A DNA stretch of 64,000 nt, from positions 79,502 through 143,501 of the forward strand of contig JAKUCV010001309.1 in assembly GCA_028386065.3 (NCBI GenBank), in the 5' to 3' direction. Source of the stretch: Turnera subulata (Eukaryota > Streptophyta > Magnoliopsida > Malpighiales > Passifloraceae). Of this stretch, positions 1-9,274 are shown piece by piece. A program made the position numbers and the translations under genes. Numbering within the stretch: position 1 is the stretch's first letter; every line of letters begins with the position of its first letter. Below the pieces are notes generated by a model. It saw only the letters and a list, made by a program, of their open reading frames with translations, searched no databases and was not told where the DNA came from.

Positions 1-2062
1 GAATCGACTCGGAAAAGTATTAAGATGCTTCGATAAGATCGAGGTGGTGAATACTTAGACCGAGATTTTCTTGACTATCTAAAGAGTTATGGTATAGTAT
101 CACAACTTACTCCACCGGGTATGCCTCCATGGTATGGAGAATCTGAAAGGAAGAACAGAACCTTGTTAGACATGGTTCGTTCTATGATGAGTCAAGCTGA
201 CCTTTCTTCTTCCTTTTAGGAGCATGCATTATTGAGTGCTGCATTTACCTTAACTGTGTTCCATCTAATTCGGTTGAAAAAAGACACCATATGAGATATG
301 GACTGGGAAGCGTCCCAATTTGTCTTTTATGAGGATTTAGGGTTGTGAGGCTTACGTGTGACGTGAAGCATCAGATAAAATCGACCCTAAATCCGACAGC
401 TGCCTTTTGTATGATATTTTAAAGAGTATCATTTCTATAATCCTTTAGAGCACAAAGTGTTTGTGGCTCGAAATGCTATTTTTCTAGAAAGAGTGTTTAT
501 TTCTAGAAGAATCAGTGGGAGGAGAATAGAACTCGAAGAAGTTCGAGATAAAGAGGCTGAGATGGAACAAAGGACAGGATCCGCAAGTTGTTGTGGATGA
601 GAATCATGTTCCTGTAACACATGGACCGCGTAGGTTGGATAGGATTCGGTATGAGCCTGAGAGATATGGATTTCTCGTGACTCATACCGGAGACGTGATG
701 CTCATAGATGAGGATGAGCCCACTTTCTATCAGCTGGCCATTACGGGTCTGGACTCCAGGAAGTGGCTAGAAGCCATGAATTCGGAAATGGAATCCATGT
801 ATCAAAACAAGGTATGGACCTTGGTTGATCCACCCGAAGGGGTAAAACCCATAGGGTGCAAATAGGTCTTTGAGAAAGACCGACATGGATGGTAATGTGA
901 TTATCTTTAAAGGGCAATTGGTTGTGAAAGGTTTCAAGCAAGTTCATGGTATTGGCTATGATGAAACCTTCTCACCAGTCGCCATGGTTAAATCCATCCG
1001 GATTCTATTGGCTATATCGGCATACTATGATTATGAGATATGGAAAATGGATGTCAAAACTGCTTTCCTTAACGGAAATTTTGGAGGATGTGTACATGAC
1101 ACAGCCTGAAGGTTTTGTCAATCCAGAGAATGCCAATTTGGTATGCAAGTTGCAGAGATCCATTTATGGATTGAAGCAAGCTTCTAGGAGTTGGAATCTT
1201 CATTTTAATGATGCAATCAAAGAGTTTGGTTTCATTAAAAGTGAAGATGTTTCATGTGTTTACTAGAAGGTTAGTGGGAGCACTATTGTTTTCTTGTTGT
1301 TGTAGGTCGACGACATCCTACTTATTGAGAATGATATTCCGACACTAAAGTCTGTAAAGACTTGGTTAGGAAAGGATTTCTCAATGAAAGACTTAGGAGA
1401 AGCTGCCTAAGTGTTAAGCATAAAGATCTATAGAGATAGATCCAAAAGGCTTCTCGGGCTAAGTCGGAGTACATATGTTGACAGGGTGCTAAAGGCATTT
1501 AGCATGCAAGATTCCTAGAAGGTTTTCTTGCCCATGTCACATGGCATATCTCTCTCAAAGAGTCAATGTCCTAGTACGATTAGAGAGAGAGAGCGGATGA
1601 GTAAGATCCCTTGTGCTTCAGTAATAGGATCTATCATGTATGCCATATTATGTACTCGACCGAATGTCGCTAATGCTCTGAGTGTCACGAGCAGATGCCA
1701 ACCTGATCCCGGTGAAAGTCACTGAACAGTAGTTATATATCCTTAAGTACTTGAGAAGCACTAAGGATGCATTCCTGGTTCACGGAAGCGTTAATGGGTT
1801 TGTTGTAAAGTGTTACAAAGATGCTTGCTTCCAAACTGACAGGGATGATTTTATATCGCAATCAGTTTACGTGTTCTGTCTTGGATGTGGCGGTGTTTGC
1901 TGGAAGTGTTCCAGGCAAGAAATAGTTGCCAACCCTACAACTGTGGCTGTACAAAGTTCCGTTTGAGAACATTGTATCAGATCTTTTGACTAAGCCTCTC
2001 ACGCAGCGGAAGCATGATGGTCATACTAGATCCACATGTATGAGATATGTGGATGATTGGCT
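1..2062 (+). pseudogene. Ty1/copia pol relic (integrase, RT, RNase H)
   Basis: This is the 3' part of a copia polyprotein, cut by the window start. In pieces of different frames one can read, in order, the end of the integrase core (a GGEYLDRDF-like segment and ERKNRTLLDMVRSMMSQADL, about 30-230), the start of reverse transcriptase (SRKWLEAMNSEMESMY near 750-800), RT motifs (KMDVKTAFLNGN at about 1040-1080, SIYGLKQASRSWNL at about 1160-1200, a VDDILLIEND segment at about 1308-1335) and RNase H remnants (FQTDRDDF at about 1830, then LTKPLTQRKH at about 1990). Many stops and frameshifts interrupt it, for example after IGCK near 863 and at 1264, so it cannot make a working enzyme. The domain order INT-RT-RH is diagnostic of copia rather than gypsy. 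Confidence 0.9.
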
Positions 2063-2080
2063 TTAGTGCAAGTGGGAGAT

Positions 2081-3530
2081 TGTTAGTGTAATATGCCCAA
2101 AAGCCAATCATGGATGATTATTTGTAGTCATGGATACACATTAAGGTTATTCCAATAAGTATCGTTTATGAGATAAACGCTTGCACATACTTATAACCCT
2201 AGAATATTTCATATTCTTAAATGTCCCTAGTCGATTATTATTACGGATGGGTTGTAATAATAAATTAAGACTAGCGTATGTTGAGAATTGCATATGTGAT
2301 ATGAATTCTACATACGGGTACAAGTTGGAGAAACCCTACATGGAACGTTATATGTATGTCATTATTGGTTCTTATAGATGTATTGTCCTCCGACCTGAGA
2401 TCGTCAAGGTATCCAACATATGAATCATGTGCTTTGATATTATTCCTAGTCACCCGTAACTGGGTGGACATAAGGGTAATCATTGGGTATATGATGATTA
2501 TGTAGTGGGTTTTGATTGATGAAGAGGGGATTCGTCCGACCCATATAACGGGTATATTATCGGATGGTTTCTTGATAGAGTTGAACTGTTAAATGCATGG
2601 CCATGCTCGGATTGGGTGATATGGTGATATCACGGGTTTTCGTTTTATACAGTTAACTCGGGGGTCAAGAAACATAGATTAAACATATACGAGATTGACA
2701 TATTCTATGTCTCGTGTTTGATCTAGATAATGGGACGAAAGGACGATGACATATTCCGAGGCATAGAGAATCAGTACTGATCTTGTCGTTCGAGTAGCAA
2801 TGATGTGTTGCTAGACGCCGCTCTTTGCTTATAATTGTAAAATGAGATTTTACAATTATTGTCGGACGTTACAAGTGCCTACAGGGTCACACACATAGAA
2901 CCGATGATTCGAGCAGATGGTTGAACCGTGGTTGGACCATGGTTGGACCGGGTGTGGTTGGACCGTGGTTGGACCATGGTTGAACCAGGGTCGTTTTGGG
3001 ATCAATAATTACATGAATTATTGATCAGACATGCTTGGGTGGAGTGTTATAATCTGATTGAGTGAGTGGGAGACAATAGTGATGAGGGTCATCACTAATG
3101 GTCCACCTTGTTGGCCATTTTGCCATTGACTAATGGCATTTTGTGTGAGTGGCTTTGGGGTCTTCTTGATCAGATCATTCCCTCCCTCTCTCACGTTTTT
3201 GCTTTAGCATTTTAGAGAAAAACACACCTCTCTTCCTCTTCTTCTTTGTGAAAGAAAAGAAGAACACCAAAACACCCAAAACACATAGCTTCCGGTTTCT
3301 TGTTGCTAGCACATCAGTCCCGGGAGCTCGAGGCTTGATTCGTGTGACGATTCCAAGCTGGTCACGGTTCGTGTGGATACCGTAGAGGAGCGAGGCTTTT
3401 TTCTGGCTCTAGCTGATTCGGTTACACAAGTTAGGTGAAAGATCCTAACCTTTCAGGTATGTAAAAATTCTTATACGGTTTATGCATGCTTCATTTGGTT
3501 CTTGGTTGAGTTTCCTTGTTTCCGCTGCAT
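2081..3530 (+). repeat. 3' LTR of the copia element
   Basis: The pol relic is followed by a purine stretch (AAGTGGGAGA, 2070-2079) and then TGTTAGTGTAATATGCCC at 2081, a typical polypurine tract/LTR start. The far edge is uncertain: no CA end with a target duplication can be fixed because the 5' LTR lies outside the window. I place the end near 3530, but it could be 3450-3600. Confidence 0.65.
2918..2988 (+). repeat. Short tandem repeat in copia LTR (GGTTGGACC units)
   Basis: About six imperfect copies of a TGGTTGRACC unit, 11-16 bases apart, lie inside the LTR. Units alternate between GGTTGGACCGT and GGTTGGACCAT with a GGTTGAACC unit at each end. Confidence 0.85.
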
Positions 3531-3829
3531 ATTGTGCTTGTTATGAGTGTCATAATAGCTCTAGGGAAACTTACATTGCAAACCCTTGAATTTGAAGTTG
3601 TTGTACAAAAAACTCATTCCAGATTCTGATATGTTTCAGAACAAGACGATATCATTCAAACTGTGACCTGGAAACCGAAAAGCTATTATGTTGAATAAAT
3701 CGCTGATTCATACTTTATTCCCCCATTTTTTTCTTGCAATAAAGCGAAAAAATAGATTGCACCATGACAATCAACAACCCAACAATTTTCTTTTACAATT
3801 TCCTAAAATTAAAACCCAAACAAACAAAT
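3531..3829. other. Intergenic stretch, no gene seen
   Basis: AT-rich sequence between the presumed LTR end and the THIM relic. No protein motif or repeat was recognised on either strand. Part of it may still belong to the LTR. Confidence 0.5.
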
Positions 3830-3837
3830 AGTGATGG

Positions 3838-4066
3838 TAATTCCCATTACCCAGTGGGTTTCTTCTCCACCAGCTCCAGGCACGCTTGTCGGGCGATTGG
3901 TGGAGCCTGTCGTTGGCGATGTTGGCAGCCAACTTCATGGCCGCCAACCAGTTACGGGAGATGGTGCCGACGTTGATGCAAAGGTCGCAAGCTTGATGGG
4001 TAAAGTCGGATATCTCTTCGATGGCGATGCAATGGCGGCCGTGACAAAGTCTTCCACTAGTACTGG
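3838..4066 (-). pseudogene. Hydroxyethylthiazole kinase (THIM) relic
   Basis: Reading the minus strand, one frame gives AIEEISDFTHQACDLCINVG followed directly by TISRNWLAAMKLAANIANDR. This matches the conserved middle of plant/bacterial hydroxyethylthiazole kinase (thiamine salvage; family motif INVGT.s.nWL.aMk.AA). After a frame change and a missing block where the family has its KPWVLDP motif, another frame gives ARQACLELVEKKPTG and a stop, matching the family's next conserved block. About 75 codons survive of a protein of roughly 270. No start, introns or C-terminal half are seen, so it is a broken fragment. It lies head-to-head with the ACX3 exon-1 relic. No similar piece was noticed upstream of the other ACX3 copies. 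Identification rests on recalled family motifs. Confidence 0.65.
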
Positions 4067-4151
4067 GTTTGGTTGGTGTTGTTGAGTTCTATAGTTTTTT
4101 CTTTTTCTTTTTGTTTTTCCTTTTGGGTTTCTCAGGAAGAAGAATGGAGAA

Positions 4152-4783
4152 GAACAACCTCTTCTGCCCTAAGCTAAGCCAACTCCTTAACAATGGCACC
4201 CCAATTTCGCCACAATGACTCCTATACCGGCGCCGCGGCCGTGACCCGGCGAGCCCAAATCCTCACCAACCACCTAGTACTCCACAACCAACCTCCTCTA
4301 CCTCACAACAACATCCAACCACCACCCTCACTTCCAATGTTTGCCTCAGCTACTCCCCACTGGAGCTCTCCGAAACCATCTCTTTCGACCCGAAGGAGAT
4401 GCGGAGGTTATTGGATGGCCACCACATTGCCGAGAGGGACTGGCTGTTCAGTTTGATAGAGAAAAATGAGCTGTTCAATCAGGTGAGGAAAGGCGGAAAG
4501 GTGTACGTGATGCCTGACGTTAGCCAGCCATTTCAGCAGCAGAGGGAGATGAATATGAAGCGCATCAAACATTTTTTTGACAAAGGTGTTCATAAAGGGT
4601 TTTATACAGAGGCTGCAGATTCCGGGGCGGAGGCTTATATGAGGAACTTGGCATTACAGGAGGTGTTGAGGACCTATGATCTTGCACTTGGGATTAAAAT
4701 GGGTCTTCACTTATTTTTGTGGTATAGTCTAGTCTATGTGTGCTCTTGCTCTTTTCACATTAAATTTGTTTCTTTCTAATTTG
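4152..4783 (+). pseudogene. ACX3-like acyl-CoA oxidase relic, exon 1 only (copy 0)
   Basis: The 5' UTR start (GAACAACCTCTTCTGCC), the ATG at 4193, exon 1 and its donor (TG|GTATAG at 4721/4722) align with copies A and B. The PTS2-like signal RAQILTNHL is present. Compared with copy B, one base is missing near 4302 (after CCTCCTCTACC), so the frame shifts and the rest of exon 1 (from [12 protein letters not shown] sequence to LHLFLW) is read in another frame. Homology runs about 60 bases into intron 1 and stops near 4783, where a TTACGG-rich patch begins. Exons 2-13 are absent. It retains the 76-codon block missing from copy B. Confidence 0.9.
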
Positions 4784-4799
4784 GACACTACCAATTTCC

Positions 4800-5005
4800 A
4801 AGCCGTTTCTTACGGCTATTGCTTACGGGGAAGTTCCGAAAGAAAACGGGAGAAACTTTCTTACCGGATTCTTACGGATTCCTTACGGTAGCAGTGAGAT
4901 GATATTTCTTGCGGTTTTCTTACGGTAGATTTCCGTAAGAAGAGTACGATCTCTACTATTGGGTTTCCTTACGGATATTTTCCGTAAGGAAACGGTAAGA
5001 AAAGT
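4800..5005. repeat. TTACGG-rich palindromic patch
   Basis: Six TTACGG and two CCGTAA hexamers lie within about 200 bases (4810-4990). A perfect 13-bp inverted repeat (GTTTCCTTACGGA, 4963-4975, with its complement at 4981-4993) closes a 5-base loop. The patch begins just after ACX3 homology ends, so it probably marks an inserted element or rearrangement edge. I do not recognise the family. Confidence 0.7.
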
Positions 5006-5047
5006 AAACAAAAATACTCCCAAGCTTAAACGAAGCTGTCTCTTTAT

Positions 5048-5049
<2 letters not shown>

Positions 5050-5122
<73 letters not shown>
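5050..5122. repeat. (TA)n microsatellite
   Basis: An uninterrupted run of about 36 TA units. Likely hypervariable and prone to collapse in assembly. Confidence 0.97.
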
Positions 5123-5125
<3 letters not shown>

Positions 5126-5242
5126 CCTTATTCCTCACCGACGACTCTCTCCCTCTTCTCTCTCAATTATTTTTTTACAAACCCCTAAATCTTCATTTGC
5201 TTCACCTCCTCTCCCTCCCGCCTCCTCCATCTCACAGTGAGC

Positions 5243-6278
5243 TGACATGTCCTTATTCATCTATCATCATGGTAATATCTCTCTTTATGTCCTCATCTAT
5301 GTCGATGATATCATTGTGACGGGTACAAATTCAGTTGTCATTGCTTCTTTAATTACTGCTTTGGGACGTCAATTTGCTTTGAGGGACTTAGGAACCTTAC
5401 ACTACTTTCTGGGCATTGAAGCATATCATCTCCCACACGGCATATTTTTAAATCAACAAAAGTATGCCCGTGCTCTTCTCACCAAAGCAGGTATGCAGCA
5501 TGCCAAGCCCATATCAACTCCAATGTGTACCAAGACCATACTACGCAGTAGTGACACCCCATTGTTTGAAGATACTACTCTCTATCGTAGTATTCTTGGT
5601 GGTTTGCAATACTTGACTATGACTCGTCCTGATATTGCCTTCACCGTAAACAAACTGTGTCAGTTCATGCACAAACCGGCAGCGGCTCATTGGCTTGCAG
5701 TTAAACGTTTGCTTCGATATGTCAAGGGAACTATTAATCATGTCATCTTACTATCTTCTGCTAGTGCTATCACCCTCCAGGCTTTCGTAGATGCTGATTG
5801 GGCGGGTTCTGTGGATGATCGACGCTCCACGAGTGGCATGGCTGTTTATTTAGGGTGTAACCTCGTTTCGTGGCGCGCTCAGAAGCATAGAACAGTGTCC
5901 CGGTCCTCCACAGAAGCAGAATATAAGTCTCTAGTTGATGCTTCGGCAGAACTACTGTGGATTCAGTCTCTGCTTCGTGAACTACATGTTCCTGTTCAAT
6001 CAGCCCTTGTGTTTTGGTGTGACAATCTAGGCGCAACTTATTTGGCAGCTAATCCAGCTCTTCATGCTCGCACTAAACATATCGAGATTGATTATCATTT
6101 TGTGCGGGAACAAGTGGCACAACGACGACTGCGGGTTCGTTTCCTCACTAGTGCAGACCAAATAGCCGACATATTCACAAAACCTTTGCTTAAATCACGG
6201 TTTGATTTTTTGAGAGACAAGATTCAGGTTGTGTCTGCCCCTTCATCTTGTGGGGGAGTATTGACAGATAAGACCTAG
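5243..6278 (+). CDS. Ty1/copia RT C-terminus plus RNase H, 5'-truncated
   Basis: An open frame with no stop for over 340 codons. It starts inside reverse transcriptase at DMSLFIYHHGN and carries the active-site motif YVDDIIVTG about 25 codons in. Next come LRDLGTLHYFLGIE, the TRPDIAFTVNKL connection block and a complete RNase H: FVDADWAGS, the acidic STEAEY motif, the WCDNLGA motif and HIEIDYHFVRE, then ADIFTKPL near the end. The integrase, gag and RT palm N-terminus are missing; upstream sequence is a pyrimidine-rich stretch after a (TA)n tract. The ATG at 5247 is only the first methionine in the surviving frame and not a native start. The stop lies just inside the start of the 3' LTR. It is younger or better preserved than the copia relic at 1-2062. 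Confidence 0.9.
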
Positions 6279-6460
6279 TATTATCTCTTATCTCTTCTTA
6301 TCAGTTGGTGATGATGTTGATCTATTGTTGATCATCATCCCTAAGTATCAGGTTCCTATCTTGTAGTATCTGTGTCTTATGTAAACTAGGACAACTCCTG
6401 TATATATACTTGTATCATGCCACGGTTAATATCAATATACACAAATATACAGTTCTCTCA
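6262..6460 (+). repeat. 3' LTR of the second copia fragment
   Basis: A polypurine tract (TGTGGGGGAGTA, 6249-6260) precedes TGACAGATAAG at 6262. The LTR has a TATATATAC stretch near 6401 and ends near TTCTCTCA, where LINE sequence on the minus strand begins. The right edge is approximate. Confidence 0.65.
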
Positions 6461-6463
6461 ACC

Positions 6464-7095
6464 CTAATTTTGTATTGTGTTATTCAACTGGGGTTCCCAC
6501 TGTAAACTGCGCAAATCAAAATTCGGACAACTTTTGTATCTCCCAACACCAAAGTACCTTGCCCGTCGGATGTCAGTCACAAAGGCAATAATAGACTTTA
6601 CTGAATAGCAAGGTGGACTGGGCACTTCCTCAAAAACTAATTGATTCCTCCAAGACCAGATTTTCCAACACGTAACCCCAAAAAGGAGGCTCCAATCCTT
6701 CAGATCGTTCCTGCTTGTCAGATTGTAAGATAACCAATTGGACAGATTCATATCAAAAAATTTGGAATCTAGAGTAGAATTTCCAATCACCACCCATCGA
6801 TCCCTGACCTCTATACAATCTCTAAAAGTATGTAGAGTTGTTTCAGCTGCCTGATGACATTTCGGGCACAAATCAGTAGAAGACATGTGCCTTCTTGCTC
6901 GCTGGAAGTTGGTTAAAAGTTTGTCGTGTAAAAGCAACCAGAGAAAGGTGCAAATACGTGCAGGCCCTTTCCATTTCCATACTAATTCCCATTTCCTGTC
7001 CGACTCACACCACAAAGGCTCTTCTAACATTACATAAGCAGATGCAACAGAAAATGTACCTCTTGTGTTGGGTAGCCATCTCAGGCTAAAGTCAA
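6464..7095 (-). pseudogene. LINE (non-LTR) fragment with zf-RVT domain
   Basis: On the minus strand, RWLPNTRGTFSVASAYVM leads into WELVWKWKGPARICTFLW and the zinc-binding block CPKCHQAAETTLHTFRDC, then KIWSWRNQLVF. This is the zinc-binding region (zf-RVT) found between RT and RNase H in plant LINE-type ORF2. The frame is open for about 200 codons. It breaks off at LQWEPQ, just where the RNase H domain should begin and where the copia LTR lies, which suggests the copia element or a deletion truncated it. RT, EN and RNase H are absent here. Confidence 0.85.
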
Positions 7096-7700
7096 TGACG
7101 CAGGTTTGAGTCTTAGTCCTTGCGTTTTTTCATCTTTTTCAGATTATTTATCTGATTCCGCCAATGTCTATGCGCAGAAAGATTCTCAGCATTTGCCTGT
7201 CCTCAAGAATTCTTTAATATGAGATCAGCTCCAATATTAGTGCTCCAAGAAGATTTGAAAAGATCTTTTGTCTTAGTTAAAATATAATCTAGCATCCGAA
7301 TCAGCCACTGTACACTTGTTGGATTCTCCATGTTATAAATAAGCTTACAACAAGGTAAGTGGTACAGTTTTTTACTAATTTTGCATTGATGGGGACCCAC
7401 CTCTTCATCATGGAACTGTCTAATATAATTAGTTTTACTGATACAACATAATTTAATAAACTTATTGATTGATCTGTTAAGCAATTCAATTTTCGAGTAT
7501 AACTAACCCAGATAAAAATTTATACATAAGAAATATATAAAAATATTATAACCGTTGTACTAATAAAATTTTTAAAATTGTTTAATATTTGGTCAAAAAG
7601 AACGACAAACACAATGGTGAGACCTACTTCCATACATAATTTAATGTAAGTGGGTATGGGATTCCATCCACAGTCAATGCTTGACTGCTTGTTTGATTGT
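7096..7700. repeat. 5' flank of ACX3 unit A, duplicated at 34.99-35.52 kb
   Basis: No gene seen. Segments recur upstream of copy B: GAATTCTTTAA...ATGAGATCAGCT (7206 onward) matches 35010 onward, AAAATATAATCTAGCA (7278) matches 35139, and ACAAACACAATGGTGA (7604) matches 35470. Indels separate the matching blocks. The duplicated unit therefore extends at least 2 kb upstream of the gene. Confidence 0.75.
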
Positions 7701-8356
7701 TCCAATGCATTGCTTTTTTTTTTCTTCTACTTGTCTTTTTCGAGATGATAAAAACTTCTAGTGCACAATACGAGTGGTATATTTAATCTTTTCAATCAAC
7801 TAAAGTTGGTTGAAACAAAAAAAAAAAGTTGCTAGCTAAGATTATTGTTTTTAATTAAGGCACACCCACACATGTCTTGGAATATTTTGGATTTATTTTT
7901 CTATTAAAGAAATATTGAGTGTTCCACATGGATGAGTATAAAATTAAAATCAATCCTCAGATCTTAACCATCAGATTTTATGGTTGAGATGCACTTGACA
8001 ATGAAAAAGTTGTTGAGTGTTCTATTAAAGAAATATTGAGTGTTCCACAAAGATGTCAGAGTATAAAATTAAAATAAATCCTCAGACCTTAACCATTAAA
8101 CTTTTTGGTTGAGATGCACTTGACAATGAAAAAGTTGTTCTCATGTCAAAAAATTGTGATTTCAATTTTATTTTGTAAATTTTTATTTTCTTTTGCTCCT
8201 TAATGAGAAACTTTCACCGTTGTCTTATCAAATACACTCATATCTTTATTACGCATAGCATTATCAACTCTATGTTATTGTAGTTTTTAAGTTGAAAACA
8301 TAAGTCCATTTTGAGGGTAAACTATCCAATTTGAGCCTGATCCTACATAATTATTA
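7701..8356. other. AT-rich upstream sequence
   Basis: No gene seen. 7720-7880 matches 39380-39550 upstream of copy B (shared GTTGCTAGCTAAGATTATT). A phrase of about 90 bases beginning near AAAGAAATATTGAGTGTTCC is repeated (about 7908-8010 and 8029-8130), a local duplication. Confidence 0.7.
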
Positions 8357-8630
8357 CTCCCTCCGTTCCTTTTTAATTGTCGGTTAAGGTTTGGACACAA
8401 GGATTAAGAAACCACCCATTAATCTTGATTTTAATAAAAATTATGATAAAAAGACTAAATTAACCATTTTATTAATTGTTTGTTTTTTCAATACTATTCA
8501 TCTTTTTAGGTCCTATCATCAGGGATAAATAAGGGAAAAAAATCTAACATACATTGGATATATCAATGTTTCAATTAATTTGAAACAAATAGCAATCCCT
8601 AGAACGACAATTAATATGAAATGGAGGGAG
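8357..8630 (+). mobile_element. Stowaway-like MITE
   Basis: The element starts CTCCCTCCGTTCC and ends ATGGAGGGAG. It is flanked by TA on both sides (8355-8356 and 8631-8632), the signature of Tc1/mariner-type Stowaway MITEs. It is 274 bp with no coding capacity. Confidence 0.88.
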
Positions 8631-8695
8631 TATAACAACTGACCAAGTCCTTGTGCCTACCTCCGTCATATCATGATTCAGGTGAAAACAATATA

Positions 8696-8922
8696 GTCCC
8701 TCCGTTTTATTTTAATTGTCGTTCTAGGAATTGTTGTTTGCTTCAAATTAATTGACGCATTGATATATCCAATGTATGTCAGATTTTTTTTCCTATTTAT
8801 CCCTAGTGATAAGACCTAAAAAGATGAATAATATTGAAAAAACAAACAATTAATGAAAGGGTTAATTTAGTCTTTTTATCATACTTTTTACTAGAATAAA
8901 AGTTAATGAGTGATTTCTTAAT
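8696..8922 (-). mobile_element. Second copy of the same MITE, inverted
   Basis: This begins TCCCTCCGTTTTATTTTAAT after TA (8694-8695). It runs as the reverse complement of the MITE at 8357-8630, sharing for example the complement of AGAACGACAATTAAT and of ACATTGGATATATCAATG. It is cut at the far end after TGATTTCTTAAT, where a SINE-like sequence begins, so its second terminal repeat is lost. Confidence 0.85.
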
Positions 8923-8924
8923 AT

Positions 8925-9052
8925 GTGAGTTGGTCTACTGGTAAGCATTCGATTCGACTTAGGCAAAGTTTCGGATATATTGAAAATTATCATTAGGAGA
9001 TTTACCCATCATACGCATGGACGAGTTGGGACGAAACTCCGAATACCGAATA
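8925..9052 (+). mobile_element. tRNA-type SINE-like repeat
   Basis: It starts GTGAGTTGGTCTACTGGTAA, which resembles a pol III box A, and ends in an A-rich tail. It shares GAAAATTATCATT and the AAACTCCG phrase with the copy in intron 6 of ACX3 copy A. About 110 bp. The tRNA origin is inferred. Confidence 0.55.
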
Positions 9053-9174
9053 AAAAATCAAAAGAACATTATACTATCTTGTCTTCTGAAATCATATAAG
9101 GGAGCAAAGGCACATGGAGGAGTATTAAACAATTTCGGAAATGAGTATTCATGTAGGCTGCAGCACGAGCGAGC

Positions 9175-9184
9175 TTAAAAAAGG
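9175..9184 (+). promoter_or_regulatory. Degenerate TATA region of ACX3 copy A
   Basis: TTAAAAAAGG lies where copy B has TTATAAAAGA, in matching context (GAGCTT before; gcaaaaaccaag downstream). The central TATA is changed to TAAA. It is 99 bases upstream of the ATG. Confidence 0.55.
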
Positions 9185-9274
9185 GTGAACACTTGACTGC
9201 AAAAACCAAGCAGACACAAACAAAACTAGAAAAACAACCTCTTCTGCTCTATAAGCTAACCTAACTCCTTAACG

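Noticed and set aside
4959..5240. Small protein rich in Ile-Tyr repeats
   Set aside because: It is the translation of the (TA)n microsatellite.
8925..9052. A tRNA gene
   Set aside because: Only box A-like wording is present; no cloverleaf could be drawn and the family is repeated in introns, so SINE is a better call.
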